Shown here in pieces: positions 9,181 to 18,296 of a stretch of DNA of 64,000 nucleotides. Each line of letters begins with the position of its first letter. The stretch's first letter is position 1. Origin of the DNA: Pseudotabrizicola sp. (GTDB lineage Bacteria; Pseudomonadota; Alphaproteobacteria; Rhodobacterales; Rhodobacteraceae); NCBI RefSeq assembly GCF_030684215.1, contig NZ_JAUXOV010000076.1, positions 183,596 through 247,595 on the forward strand, read 5' to 3'. Under the pieces are notes generated by a model. It ran no database searches, was not told the DNA's origin, and saw nothing but the letters and a program-made list of their open reading frames with translations. The translations under genes were made by a program, and so were the position numbers.

Positions 9181-9668
9181 TATCTGGTTTGCGGTTGGGG
9201 CGTGGCGCAATCCCGGCGTTGGGGGGTGTCAGCCGCGAGATTGCGCGCACCATTGCGCCCGACCTTGCGCGCGGTCTGGCCGAGGCGGTGAACCGGCTGC
9301 CGGTGCCGGATGCGGGCGCTTTGCCGCCTGCACGACCGGGGTCGGGCTATGACCGCTTGATTGATGCGATCAACCGGTTGCCGCGACCGCTGATGGCCTT
9401 TGGCTCTCAGGCGCTGGTCTTGTATGCGTTGGTTGATCCCTCTGGCTTTGCGGCCCGCATGGCGGGGTTGGATGCAATGCCCGAGGCGCTGTGGTGGCTG
9501 CTGGGGGCGGTGATCACCGCGTATTTCGGCGCGCGCGAGTCTCATCATCTGCGCAATCGCTCCACCCCCGCTGTGGTGCCGGTGGGGGCTCCTTTGATGC
9601 CAAATCCGTCTGATGAGCTGTCAGAAGCCGCCAATCCGGCGCTGGATGACTGGCGCGGCAACGGCTGA
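9171..9668 (+). CDS. GTA-release holin, 3-TM family
   Basis: A 165-residue protein whose C-terminal half holds hydrophobic segments around [17 protein letters not shown] and [17 protein letters not shown]. This pattern belongs to the family described as holin of three TMs for gene-transfer release. It would form inner-membrane pores that let the overlapping endolysin reach the wall. The N-terminal half has an amphipathic [10 protein letters not shown] segment and a Pro/Ala linker. AAAGGA precedes its ATG, which lies inside the endolysin gene. No capsid or tail genes are nearby, which argues for a GTA lysis cassette and not a prophage. Confidence 0.8.
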   Translation: MGLISGLRLGRGAIPALGGVSREIARTIAPDLARGLAEAVNRLPVPDAGALPPARPGSGYDRLIDAINRLPRPLMAFGSQALVLYALVDPSGFAARMAGLDAMPEALWWLLGAVITAYFGARESHHLRNRSTPAVVPVGAPLMPNPSDELSEAANPALDDWRGNG

Positions 9669-9680
9669 ACTTGACCTGAC

Positions 9681-9710
9681 TTGCGCCCTCTGGCATGGCC
9701 TTGGGCGCAA
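9681..9710. other. Inverted repeat between holin and argS
   Basis: An 8-bp perfect stem, TTGCGCCC with GGGCGCAA, and a 14-base loop in the 58-base gap. There is no T-run after it. It may be a weak transcription or processing barrier separating lysis genes from argS, or may fold in the argS leader. Confidence 0.35.
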
Positions 9711-9726
9711 GACAGGATTTGATCAG

Positions 9727-11469
9727 ATGAACCTCTTCGCCGAAATTCGCACCACCGTTTTGACCGCTTTGACCGAAATGCAGGCCGAGGGCATCTTGCC
9801 CGCCGGTCTTGATTTTGCGTCTGTTGCCGTGGAACCCCCGCGAGACGCGGCCCATGGGGACATGGCGACCAATGCCGCGATGGTGTTGGCCAAACCGGCG
9901 GGCAAGCAGCCGCGCGTGATTGCTGACGCTTTGGCCGCCAAGCTGATGGCCGATCCGCGCATCACGGCCGCCGATGTGGCGGGACCGGGGTTCTTGAACC
10001 TGCGCCTGGCAACGGAGATGTGGCAGAGTGTGGTCAAGGCTGCCCTGACCACTGGCACCGATTTTGGCCGGGCCGATGTGGGCAAGGGCAGATCGGTGAA
10101 TGTCGAATTTGTCTCTGCCAACCCGACCGGTCCGATGCATGTGGGCCATGTGCGCGGCGCGGTGGTGGGCGACGCGCTTGCCAACCTGCTGGCCTTTGCC
10201 GGATGGACCGTCACGCGCGAATATTACATCAACGACGGTGGCGCACAGGTCGATGTGCTGGCGCGTTCCGCCTATGAGCGCTACCGCGAGGCGCATGGGC
10301 TGGAGCCGGAAATCCGCGAAGGCCTGTATCCCGGCGATTACCTGATCCCGGTGGGCGAGGCTCTGAAAGAGACATACGGCGACACGCTGCTGGATAAGCC
10401 GGAGGCTGTCTGGCTGTCGGATGTGCGCGAATTTTCCACCCAGATGATGATGCAGATGATCCGCGATGATCTGGCTGCGCTTGGCGTGCGGATGGATCTC
10501 TATTCGTCGGAAAAGGCGCTGTATGGCACCGGCAAGATTGAAGCCGCCATCAACACCTTGCGCGATATGGACCTGATCTATGAAGGCGTGCTGGAGCCTC
10601 CAAAGGGCAAAGAGCCCGAAGATTGGGAGCCGCGGGTGCAGACGCTGTTCCGCAGCACTGCGCATGGCGATGACGTGGACCGCCCGGTGCAGAAATCCGA
10701 TGGGTCATGGACCTATTTCGCGCCCGATATCGCCTATCACTTCGACAAGGTGCAGCGCGGCTATGACCAGTTGATCGACATTTTCGGCGCCGACCACGGT
10801 GGCTATGTCAAGCGGATGAAGGCGGCGGTGTCGGCCTTGTCGAATGGCCGGGTGTCGCTGGACATCAAGCTGATCCAGTTGGTCAAGCTGTGGAAAAACG
10901 GCGAGCCGTTCAAGATGTCGAAACGCGCGGGCACCTTTGTAACCCTGCGCGATGTTGTGGAAATGGCGGGCGCCGATGTGACCCGGTTCATCATGCTGAC
11001 CCGCAAGAACGACGTGGCGCTGGATTTCGATTTTGCGCGCGTGCTGGAGCAGTCGAAAGACAACCCGGTGTTCTATGTGCAATACGCCAATGCGCGGGTG
11101 AATTCGATCCTGCGTAAATCGCGTGAGGCAGGCGTGGATGTGTCGGACGCAACGCTTGCGGCGGCGGACCTGACCAAACTTGACCACACCGCCGAGATTG
11201 CGGTGGCCAAAAAGCTGGCCGAATGGCCGCGACTGGTGGAAATTGCCGCGCGCGGGAATGAGCCGCACCGGGTGGCGTTTTACCTGTATGAACTGGCGTC
11301 CGACCTGCATGGGTTGTGGAACCGTGGCAATGATGACGTGTCGTTGCGGTTCTTGCAGGACGATACAGCCACATCTCAGGCAAAAATCGCCCTCGTTCGG
11401 GCCGTGGGCGTTGTTATTTGCTCAGGTCTTGGTATCTTGGGTGTAACGCCGGTCGAGGAAATGCGCTGA
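9727..11469 (+). CDS. argS: Arginyl-tRNA synthetase
   Basis: A 580-residue class I synthetase. The N-terminal Add1 domain is followed by the catalytic core with [18 protein letters not shown] (HIGH-type motif HVGH at residues 138-141) and FKMSKRAG near residue 396. The C-terminal helical anticodon-binding domain ends [12 protein letters not shown]. It charges tRNA-Arg without pre-binding to a partner. The start at 9727 has AGGA about 10 bases upstream; the open frame reaching back to 9613 overlaps the holin gene and is not coding. The SPOR gene follows after 66 bases. Confidence 0.97.
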   Translation: MNLFAEIRTTVLTALTEMQAEGILPAGLDFASVAVEPPRDAAHGDMATNAAMVLAKPAGKQPRVIADALAAKLMADPRITAADVAGPGFLNLRLATEMWQSVVKAALTTGTDFGRADVGKGRSVNVEFVSANPTGPMHVGHVRGAVVGDALANLLAFAGWTVTREYYINDGGAQVDVLARSAYERYREAHGLEPEIREGLYPGDYLIPVGEALKETYGDTLLDKPEAVWLSDVREFSTQMMMQMIRDDLAALGVRMDLYSSEKALYGTGKIEAAINTLRDMDLIYEGVLEPPKGKEPEDWEPRVQTLFRSTAHGDDVDRPVQKSDGSWTYFAPDIAYHFDKVQRGYDQLIDIFGADHGGYVKRMKAAVSALSNGRVSLDIKLIQLVKLWKNGEPFKMSKRAGTFVTLRDVVEMAGADVTRFIMLTRKNDVALDFDFARVLEQSKDNPVFYVQYANARVNSILRKSREAGVDVSDATLAAADLTKLDHTAEIAVAKKLAEWPRLVEIAARGNEPHRVAFYLYELASDLHGLWNRGNDDVSLRFLQDDTATSQAKIALVRAVGVVICSGLGILGVTPVEEMR

Positions 11470-11535
11470 TCAACAGCGCCCCGTCGGTGATGCAGGAATA
11501 AAGGGCGGGGCAAACCCGTCTGATCGAGGCAGAGC

Positions 11536-12537
11536 ATGGCGGATATCGACTATGATGATTACGGGGTATCTCCCCGTATCATGGCTGGACAAGCACAACG
11601 GATGGTTCATCTGGCAGGGGCGGTGTGTTCACTGGCCCTGATCGCGGGTGTAGGGATGTGGGGCTATAAGCTCGCGGTACGCGATGTGTCGGGGGTTCCG
11701 GTGATCCGTGCTGCGGAAGGGCCGATGCGGGTGGCCCCGTCCAATCCCGGTGGCAATGTAGCGGACCATCAGGGCATGGCGGTGAACGTGATTGCCGCAG
11801 CGGGTGGCGCGGCCGGTATGCCTGCGCAGGTCATGCTTGCGCCTGCGCCAATGGACCTTGCCGCCGAAGACGCGCCCGGATTGTCGTCTTTGGAGGCCGA
11901 GGCCGAATCTGCGGCACCGCCTGTGACGGTGGCTGCCGTGCCGCGCGCGGTTGATCCGCAGTCGTCTGATCTGGATGTGATGGCACTGGACGCGCCCGGG
12001 GCGTTGATCCTGCCGCCAGAACCTGTGCAAGACGCTGCCCCGATCTCGACCGAAGATGCTGTCGCCATGGCTTTGGCCGAGGCGCTTGGCGATGCGATGC
12101 CCTTGACCGCGCTGACCGCGCTGGCTGATCCAGAGCCGGAGGCGCAGACGAGCAGTGTGGCTGCGGTGCCGGGCAGTGTGCGGCCACGCACGCGGCCCCA
12201 ACGCGCGCTTGATGGCGTGTCTGATGTTCAGCCGGTCAGCGCATCGGCCCCGACCGGGCCAGAGATTGACCCCGCAACGCTTGCCGTTGGCACCCGGTTG
12301 GTCCAGCTTGGCGCATTTGACAACCCTGAGATTGCCCGGTCAGAATGGGTCAAGCTGGGCGGCCGGTTTGGCGATCTGATGACCGGCAAAACGCTGGTGG
12401 TGCAGTCGGCGCAATCGGGTGGCCGTACATTCTACCGCCTGCGCGCGCATGGTTTTGGCGGTGAAGATGACGCGCGCCGGTTCTGTGCAGCGCTTTTGGC
12501 CGAGGGTGCGGCCTGTATCCCGGTTGCCCATAGATGA
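11536..12537 (+). CDS. SPOR-domain cell envelope protein
   Basis: A 333-residue bitopic membrane protein. It has a short cytoplasmic N-terminus rich in Asp and Tyr, one membrane segment (about residues 27-46), a long low-complexity Ala/Pro linker, and a C-terminal SPOR domain (about residues 250-333, GTRLVQLGAFDNPEIARSE). SPOR domains bind denuded glycan strands at the septum. It overlaps nagZ by four bases (ATGA) and stands at the head of the nagZ-scpA-scpB string, a conserved order in this group. A role in division or septal wall turnover is inferred from the domain. Confidence 0.9.
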   Translation: MADIDYDDYGVSPRIMAGQAQRMVHLAGAVCSLALIAGVGMWGYKLAVRDVSGVPVIRAAEGPMRVAPSNPGGNVADHQGMAVNVIAAAGGAAGMPAQVMLAPAPMDLAAEDAPGLSSLEAEAESAAPPVTVAAVPRAVDPQSSDLDVMALDAPGALILPPEPVQDAAPISTEDAVAMALAEALGDAMPLTALTALADPEPEAQTSSVAAVPGSVRPRTRPQRALDGVSDVQPVSASAPTGPEIDPATLAVGTRLVQLGAFDNPEIARSEWVKLGGRFGDLMTGKTLVVQSAQSGGRTFYRLRAHGFGGEDDARRFCAALLAEGAACIPVAHR

Positions 12538-13538
12538 CCGGCAGGCTTGCCGCGATTTTCGGCTGCGCGGGGCCAGAACTGACGGCGGATGAGCGTGCGT
12601 TCTTTCATGACGCAGACCCGTTCGGCTTTATCCTTTTTGGCCGCAACGTGATAGATCCGGCCCAGTTGCGCCGCCTTGCGGGCGCATTGCGCGATGCGGT
12701 CGGGCGTGACGCCCCGGTGCTGATTGACCAGGAAGGCGGGCGGGTGCAGCGGTTGCGCGCGCCCCATTGGCGCGAATGGACCCCGCCTTTGGACATGGTG
12801 GCGCAGGCGCGTGACCCGGCCCGGGCAATGTGGCTGCGTTCGCGTATCATTGCGCATGAGTTGCGTGGCGTGGGGGTAGATGCCAATTGTGCGCCCTGCG
12901 CCGATATTGCCGGGGTTGATACGCATCCATTTTTGAAAAACCGCTGCTATGGCACTGATGTGGCGTTAGTTTCCCGGATATCGGCGGCGGTGGCCAGTGG
13001 TCATCTGGCGGGCGGCGTTTTGCCAGTGATCAAGCATTTGCCCGGTCATGGCCGGGCGACGGCGGATACCCATCACGATCTGCCCACGGTCACCGCATCG
13101 CGCGAAGACCTGTCTGTGACTGATTTTGCGCCGTTCAAAGCGCTGAACCATCTGCCGATGGCGATGACCGCGCATATCATTTTTGCCGCCTATGATGACA
13201 AGCCCGCGACCCAAAGCCCCGAGATGTTACGGGTCATCCGGGACGAGATCGGGTTTCAGGGTTTGCTGATGACCGATGATCTGAACATGCAGGCCCTGCG
13301 CGGAACGCTGGCGGACCGCACGGCGGCGTCGATGGCGGCTGGCTGCGATATTGCGCTACATTGCAAGGGCGACATGGCCGAGATGCTGGCGGTGGCTGCG
13401 GCTTGCGGTGATCAGACGCCCGCGATCCGGCAACGCGCGCAAGCAGCCCTTGCACAACGTCATGCGCCCGACCCCGTTGACATCCAGGCACTTGAAGCGG
13501 AACTTCGGGGCGTGATGTCCGGGGATACGCATGTCTGA
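12534..13538 (+). CDS. nagZ: Beta-N-acetylhexosaminidase (GH3)
   Basis: A 334-residue cytosolic GH3 enzyme that removes N-acetylglucosamine from anhydromuropeptides during murein recycling. The signatures are FGFILFGRNV, LIDQEGGRVQRL, KHLPGHGRATADTHHDLP (the flexible His/Asp loop) and MTDDLNMQAL with the catalytic Asp. It has no signal peptide, as normal for NagZ. It overlaps the preceding SPOR gene by 4 bases and scpA by 8 bases, so the genes are coupled. Confidence 0.95.
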   Translation: MTGRLAAIFGCAGPELTADERAFFHDADPFGFILFGRNVIDPAQLRRLAGALRDAVGRDAPVLIDQEGGRVQRLRAPHWREWTPPLDMVAQARDPARAMWLRSRIIAHELRGVGVDANCAPCADIAGVDTHPFLKNRCYGTDVALVSRISAAVASGHLAGGVLPVIKHLPGHGRATADTHHDLPTVTASREDLSVTDFAPFKALNHLPMAMTAHIIFAAYDDKPATQSPEMLRVIRDEIGFQGLLMTDDLNMQALRGTLADRTAASMAAGCDIALHCKGDMAEMLAVAAACGDQTPAIRQRAQAALAQRHAPDPVDIQALEAELRGVMSGDTHV

Positions 13539-14325
13539 CACCATTGCTGACGATTGGGGCGAAGATCGCCTTGCCCCTGCGGACCGCATGGCCGCAGAGG
13601 CGCTAATCGTTGATGTCGATGGGTTCGAGGGCCCGCTCGATCTGCTGCTGACGCTGAGCCGCACGCAAAAGGTGGATCTGCGCAAGATTTCGGTGCTGGA
13701 ACTGGCCGAGCAATACCTTGGCTTTGTGCAAAAGGCGCAATCGCTGCGGATCGAACTGGCCGCCGATTATCTTGTGATGGCGGCGTGGCTGGCGTTTTTG
13801 AAATCGCGCCTGCTCTTGCCGCCCGAACCGGGCGAGGACGGGCCAAGCGCCGAAGACCTTGCCGCCCATCTTGCCTATCAGCTGGAACGCCTGCAAGCGA
13901 TGCGCGAGGCGGCGGCACGTCTGATGGCGCGCGACCAGTTGGGTCGCGATTTCTTTGCGCGCGGGGTGCCGGAAACGGTTCTTCTTCACCGCGCTGTGAC
14001 CTATGAGGCCACGCTTCTGGACCTGATGCGCGCCTATGCCCGGATCAGAACCAAGGACGAATTCCGTCCCTTTGTCATGGATCGTGACCAAGTGTTCACA
14101 ATGGAGCAGGCGTTGGAGCGGATGCGCGGGCTGATCGGCTATGTGGGCGACTGGGCAGACCTGACCAGCTTTTTGCCCGAAGGCTGGGGGGCCACACCGA
14201 TGCGTCGCCGATCCTCTACCGCCGCCCATTTCGCAGCGGTCCTTGAAATGGCCAAGCGCGGTCAGGTTGAACTGCGGCAGGGTGACATGTTTGCGCCCAT
14301 CCAGATCAGGCGCGGCAAGCCATGA
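13531..14325 (+). CDS. scpA: Segregation and condensation protein A
   Basis: A 264-residue kleisin subunit of the SMC-ScpAB condensin complex. The family pattern DGFEGPLDLLLTLSRTQKVDLRKISVLELAEQYL lies near residue 25; the middle is acidic, and the C-terminal winged helix (RRSSTAAHFAAVLEMAKRGQVEL) contacts the Smc cap. It overlaps nagZ by 8 bases and scpB by 4 bases. The smc gene itself is not in the window. Confidence 0.95.
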   Translation: MSDTIADDWGEDRLAPADRMAAEALIVDVDGFEGPLDLLLTLSRTQKVDLRKISVLELAEQYLGFVQKAQSLRIELAADYLVMAAWLAFLKSRLLLPPEPGEDGPSAEDLAAHLAYQLERLQAMREAAARLMARDQLGRDFFARGVPETVLLHRAVTYEATLLDLMRAYARIRTKDEFRPFVMDRDQVFTMEQALERMRGLIGYVGDWADLTSFLPEGWGATPMRRRSSTAAHFAAVLEMAKRGQVELRQGDMFAPIQIRRGKP

Positions 14326-14978
14326 CCGAGCCAAACATGATCGAACCGATTGAGAAAAGCCTGTTTGAAGCCCCGCCGATGGGTGAGCAGGAACGCATGG
14401 TCGAGGCGATTCTGTTTGCCAGTGCAGAGCCGGTGACGGTGTCTGAACTGTCGTCGCGCATGCCGCATGGCTGCGATCCGGCCGAGGCGCTGGCTAATCT
14501 GAGCAAACGCTATGACGGGCGCGGGGTGCATCTGGTGCGGGTGGGCGATGCTTATGCCATGCGCACGGCGTCTGATCTGGGCCATCTGATGCGCAAGGAA
14601 ACGGTAGAAAACCGCAAACTGTCGCGCGCGGCAATTGAGACATTGGCCATTGTCGCCTATCATCAGCCGGTGACGCGGGCTGAGATCGAGGAAATTCGGG
14701 GCGTTGCGGTGTCGCGTGGCACCGTGGATCAGCTGATGGAACTGGACTGGATCCGGCTTGGCCGCAGACGGATGACACCGGGCCGCCCGGTGACATTTGT
14801 GGTGACAGAGCATTTCCTGGACCATTTCGGGCTGGAATCTGCCCGCGATCTGCCCGGAATAAAAGAGTTGCGCGCCGCCGGGCTTCTGGACAACCGGCCC
14901 TTGCCGGGGTCGATGTCCAAGTCTGACGATGAAGAGGATGAGGCCACAACCGGTCAGAGCGAACTGTTCGAGGATTGA
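14322..14978 (+). CDS. scpB: Segregation and condensation protein B
   Basis: A 218-residue ScpB that dimerises through tandem winged helices and binds the ScpA middle region. Clear motifs are VEAILFASAEPVTVSELS, ETLAIVAYHQPVTRAEIEEIRG and GRPVTFVVTEHFLDHFGL. The C-terminal tail is acidic (DDEEDEA). It starts inside scpA (ATGA). One base separates its stop from the next small gene. Confidence 0.95.
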   Translation: MTEPNMIEPIEKSLFEAPPMGEQERMVEAILFASAEPVTVSELSSRMPHGCDPAEALANLSKRYDGRGVHLVRVGDAYAMRTASDLGHLMRKETVENRKLSRAAIETLAIVAYHQPVTRAEIEEIRGVAVSRGTVDQLMELDWIRLGRRRMTPGRPVTFVVTEHFLDHFGLESARDLPGIKELRAAGLLDNRPLPGSMSKSDDEEDEATTGQSELFED

Positions 14979-14979
14979 C

Positions 14980-15192
14980 ATGAACGTAAATCAGATCGTG
15001 AACATGGTGATGCGCATTTTTCTGCGCAAAGGCGTGAACTGGGGCATCAACAAGGGCACGCAAATGGTGTCAAAGCGGGGCAAACCGGGGGCAGCGCCGA
15101 CGCAAGCCAATAGCTCGCAGTCGCATGAGGCGCGCGAAGTCGCCAAGCGCGCGCGCAAAGCGGCGGCCATTACCCGCCGGATTGGCCGCTGA
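14980..15192 (+). CDS. Small basic protein of unknown function after scpB
   Basis: A 70-residue basic protein starting MNVNQIVNMVMRIFLRKG. Its N-terminal 30 residues could form an amphipathic or weakly membrane-seeking helix, and the C-terminus is rich in Lys, Arg and Ala. The ATG lies one base after the scpB stop, so it is the last gene of that operon. I do not recognise a family, though small proteins of this kind often follow scpB in Rhodobacterales. Confidence 0.6.
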   Translation: MNVNQIVNMVMRIFLRKGVNWGINKGTQMVSKRGKPGAAPTQANSSQSHEAREVAKRARKAAAITRRIGR

Positions 15193-15370
15193 CCTTCACC
15201 GGTTTGTCACTTTGTTGTGCGATCCCTGTCGGGTCGGAACGGCAGACGGGCCTACATGGGTTAGGGGGCTTGCCAGACGCGTTCCGCCAGATATAGTTCA
15301 GGTTAACGGGGCAGGGCTCCCTGCGCTGTGGCCATGATGGGCAACCGAAAAGGGTGGGGTCACTCGACGG

Positions 15371-15955
15371 ATGGACGGCGATTTCAGAACTCAGTTTGTG
15401 CGCGACCCGGCGTCGCTGAAACATTACCCGGCGTTGGTGCTGAATGCGGATTACCGCCCGCTTAGCTATTACCCGCTAAGCCTGTGGCCATGGCAAGAAG
15501 CGATCAAGGCGGCATATCTGGACAGGGTGCAGATCGTGGCCGAATACGATCATGTCGTCCGAAGCCAAAGGGCCGAGTTTCGGATACCCTCGGTCGTGGT
15601 GCTGAAAGATTATGTTAAACCCCAAAAGCGCGTGGCATTCACGCGCTTTAATCTTTTTCTGAGGGACGAATTCTGCTGCCAGTATTGCGGGGCCAAGGGC
15701 GATCTGACTTTTGACCATGTGATCCCGCGTGCGCGCGGTGGCGTGACCAGTTGGGAAAATGTGGTGGCGGCATGCAGCCCGTGCAATCTTCGCAAAGGGT
15801 CTAAAACCCTGCGCCAGTCGGGCCTGCAACTGAACCGCACCCCGCGCGCGCCTACCGCCGCAGAAATGCAGGGTCATGGCCGCCGCTTTCCGCCCAACTA
15901 TCTTCACGATAGCTGGATGGACTATCTGTATTGGGATGCAGAGCTGGATGCCTGA
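15371..15955 (+). CDS. HNH endonuclease family protein
   Basis: A 194-residue protein with an HNH fold in the middle. CQYCG and CSPCN supply a structural zinc, and DHVIPRARGG with its Asp-His is the catalytic centre. The N-terminal part (LVLNADYRPLSYYPLSLWPWQEA) is the typical extension of the chromosomal HNH proteins found in nearly all alphaproteobacteria. These are probably house-keeping nucleases and not part of a restriction system; there is no methylase nearby. It is preceded by about 180 bases without a recognised gene. Confidence 0.85.
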   Translation: MDGDFRTQFVRDPASLKHYPALVLNADYRPLSYYPLSLWPWQEAIKAAYLDRVQIVAEYDHVVRSQRAEFRIPSVVVLKDYVKPQKRVAFTRFNLFLRDEFCCQYCGAKGDLTFDHVIPRARGGVTSWENVVAACSPCNLRKGSKTLRQSGLQLNRTPRAPTAAEMQGHGRRFPPNYLHDSWMDYLYWDAELDA

Positions 15956-16036
15956 TTTGTCATAAATCTTTTACAAATGCTTCACATTCCTTGCGGCTTT
16001 AACTAGGGTCCGCTGTCTGTCGGTCAGGAGTGTGCG

Positions 16037-16735
16037 ATGGTTCCCCCAATTGAGATGGCTGCGCTGAACATGTTTGTGGCTCTGACCTGCGGTGCGCTGG
16101 TCGGTTCTGAACGACAGGTGCGACAGCGCATGGCCGGGTTGCGGACCAATGCGCTGGTGGCTTTGGGGGCTGCCAGTTTCGTGATCTTTTCGGCGCTGTA
16201 TCCGACCGAGGTCAGCCCGACCAGGGTTGCGGCGCAGATTGTGTCTGGCATCGGGTTTCTGGGTGCGGGAATCATCTTTCGCGATGGGTTCAACATTCAC
16301 GGGCTGAACACGGCGGCCACGCTGTGGTGTTCCGCAGGTGTGGGGATGATGGCGGGGGCGGGGCAATGGCCGTTTGCACTGCTGCTGACCGGAATGGTCA
16401 TGTTTGTAAACCTTGGCCTGCGCCCGCTGGTCAAATGGATCAAACGGCGCACCAAGGCGGGGATTCCGTTGGGCAAAAGCTACCGTGTGCTTTTGACATG
16501 TCGCGCTGAACAGGAAGGCGAACTGCGCAGCCTGATGTTGCGCACTTTGGCGCTTGGCGGGTTGCATTTGTCTGATATCAAGGTGCAACCTGCCGAAGAG
16601 GGCGTGGGGGTTGATCTGGCTGTCACGGTCAGCGGTGAAGGATTGCCCGACAGTATTGTGGAACAAGCCGTGCATCGGCTGGCCGCCGAGCCGGGGCTGA
16701 TCAGGGTTCGCTGGGAAAGCCTTGATGAGGTTTAG
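16037..16735 (+). CDS. MgtC/SapB family membrane protein
   Basis: A 232-residue inner-membrane protein. The N-terminal MgtC domain (residues 1-135) has several hydrophobic segments and the family motifs GALVGSERQ, GLRTNALVALGAA, GIGFLGAGIIF and GLNTAATLWC. The C-terminal cytosolic part resembles an ACT-like domain. MgtC proteins affect magnesium and acid tolerance and modulate the F-ATPase; the exact role here is unknown. GGTCAGGAG lies upstream of the ATG. It is followed by zwf after 109 bases on the same strand. Confidence 0.85.
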   Translation: MVPPIEMAALNMFVALTCGALVGSERQVRQRMAGLRTNALVALGAASFVIFSALYPTEVSPTRVAAQIVSGIGFLGAGIIFRDGFNIHGLNTAATLWCSAGVGMMAGAGQWPFALLLTGMVMFVNLGLRPLVKWIKRRTKAGIPLGKSYRVLLTCRAEQEGELRSLMLRTLALGGLHLSDIKVQPAEEGVGVDLAVTVSGEGLPDSIVEQAVHRLAAEPGLIRVRWESLDEV

Positions 16736-16806
16736 GCCGCCAAAGCGTTTTGATCCGGCGCAACCCAATGCTAGACTTCGCGCACGACCTTGGGTAGAAG
16801 GGCTGC

Positions 16807-16818
16807 GTTAGCGCTAAC
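16807..16818. promoter_or_regulatory. LacI-type operator palindrome before zwf
   Basis: A perfect 12-base palindrome, GTTAGCGCTAAC, with the central CG typical of LacI/GalR-family operators. It lies 26 bases upstream of the zwf start codon, overlapping the expected promoter or leader. A LacI-family repressor of sugar catabolism would be expected to bind here; none is encoded in the window. Confidence 0.55.
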
Positions 16819-16844
16819 GGCGCCGCAGCAGCGAGGGTTTCCAG

Positions 16845-18296
16845 ATGGTTTCGCGTGTCATTCCGGTCGATGTGTTCGATCTTGTGATTTTTGGTGGCAC
16901 GGGCGACCTTGCCCGGCGCAAGATCCTTCCCGGTCTGTATCGCCGGTTTCTGGCGGGCCAGATGACTGGCGACAGCCGAATTATCGGGGCTGCGCGTGGC
17001 GAACTCAGCGATGAAGATTTCCGCAAGCTGGTCGCCGAGGCGATTGTAGAATTTGTACCCAAAGAACGCCGTGACGCGGCAATGATCGCCGAGTTTCTGT
17101 CGCGGCTGCACTATGTTGCGATTGACGCAAAAGGCGAAGGTGGCTGGGATGCGCTGAAATCTCTGATGCGCGATGGCGTTGTGCGGGCGTTTTACTTTTC
17201 GGTCGCCCCGTCCTTGTTCGGCGATATTGCGCTGCGCCTGAAAAAGCATGGCGTGGCCGATGAAGCCGCGCGGATTGTGGTTGAAAAGCCGTTTGGACGT
17301 GATCTGGAAACTGCCAAGGCCCTGAACGCCACCTTGGCTCAGCATTTTCATGAGACGCAGATCTACCGGATCGACCATTATCTTGGCAAAGAAACCGTGC
17401 AGAATCTGATGGCGGTGCGCTTTGCCAACATTCTGTTCGAGCCGCTGTGGAAGTCGGAATACGTCGATCACGTTCAGATCACGGTGGCCGAGACGGTCAG
17501 TGTCGATGGGCGCGGGGCCTATTACGACAAGTCGGGTGCGATGCGCGATATGGTGCAAAACCATATGATGCAGCTTTTGTGCCTGATCGCGATGGAGCCG
17601 CCCTATCACTTTGACCCCGATGCGGTGCGCGATGAAAAGCTGAAGGTGATCCGTGCGCTGGATGCGGTGCAGCCGCAAGATATCGTTCGCGGTCAATACC
17701 TTGCGGGGGGTGGGCAGGGCGGCTATCTGGAGCATTCCGAAAACCCGGCCAGCACAACCGAAAGCTATATCGCGCTGAAGGTGCATGTGTCGAACTGGCG
17801 ATGGAAGGGCACGCCGTTTTATCTGCGCACGGGCAAACGCATGCGGGCGCGGGCGTCGGAAATCGCCATCACCTTCCGTGAGCCGCCCCATTCGATCTTT
17901 GACGATGCAAAGGGCTGGCGCGAGAATGTGCTGGTGATCCGTTTGCAACCCGATGAGGGTATGAACCTGATGGTCATGATCAAGGAGCCGGGGCCGGGCG
18001 GTATGCGCCTGATGCAGGTGCCTCTGGACATGTCTTTTGCGGGCGTCTTGGGCGAGGAGGCCGAGGATATTCCCGACGCGTATGAGCGGCTGATCATGGA
18101 TGTGCTGCGCGGCAATCAGACCCTGTTCATGCGCGGGGATGAGGTCGAGGCCGCCTGGGCCTGGACCGACCCGATCATCGAGGCGTGGTCCGCACGCGGG
18201 GATCGTCCGCAAGGTTATGATGCGGGATCTTCGGGGCCGGAAGACGCGTTAATGCTGATGCACCGCGATGGGCGGCGCTGGCGGGAGATACGCTGA
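16845..18296 (+). CDS. zwf: Glucose-6-phosphate 1-dehydrogenase
   Basis: A 483-residue NADP-dependent enzyme, first step of the Entner-Doudoroff and oxidative pentose phosphate routes. It has the nucleotide-binding FGGTGDLARRKILPGLY near the N-terminus, the substrate and active-site motif RIDHYLGKE from residue 175 (catalytic His region), and the C-terminal WSARGDRPQGYDAGSSGP. The stop overlaps the pgl start by one base, and pgi follows, so zwf-pgl-pgi is an operon feeding glucose 6-phosphate into 6-phosphogluconate. A LacI-type palindrome lies upstream. Confidence 0.97.
   Translation: MVSRVIPVDVFDLVIFGGTGDLARRKILPGLYRRFLAGQMTGDSRIIGAARGELSDEDFRKLVAEAIVEFVPKERRDAAMIAEFLSRLHYVAIDAKGEGGWDALKSLMRDGVVRAFYFSVAPSLFGDIALRLKKHGVADEAARIVVEKPFGRDLETAKALNATLAQHFHETQIYRIDHYLGKETVQNLMAVRFANILFEPLWKSEYVDHVQITVAETVSVDGRGAYYDKSGAMRDMVQNHMMQLLCLIAMEPPYHFDPDAVRDEKLKVIRALDAVQPQDIVRGQYLAGGGQGGYLEHSENPASTTESYIALKVHVSNWRWKGTPFYLRTGKRMRARASEIAITFREPPHSIFDDAKGWRENVLVIRLQPDEGMNLMVMIKEPGPGGMRLMQVPLDMSFAGVLGEEAEDIPDAYERLIMDVLRGNQTLFMRGDEVEAAWAWTDPIIEAWSARGDRPQGYDAGSSGPEDALMLMHRDGRRWREIR

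Noticed and set aside
8569..9668. Prophage remnant
   Set aside because: Only endolysin and holin are present. Both are of the GTA-release families, embedded among conserved chromosomal genes, with no capsid, tail or integrase nearby.
15371..15955. Restriction enzyme
   Set aside because: The HNH protein is of the ubiquitous alphaproteobacterial type and has no methyltransferase partner.
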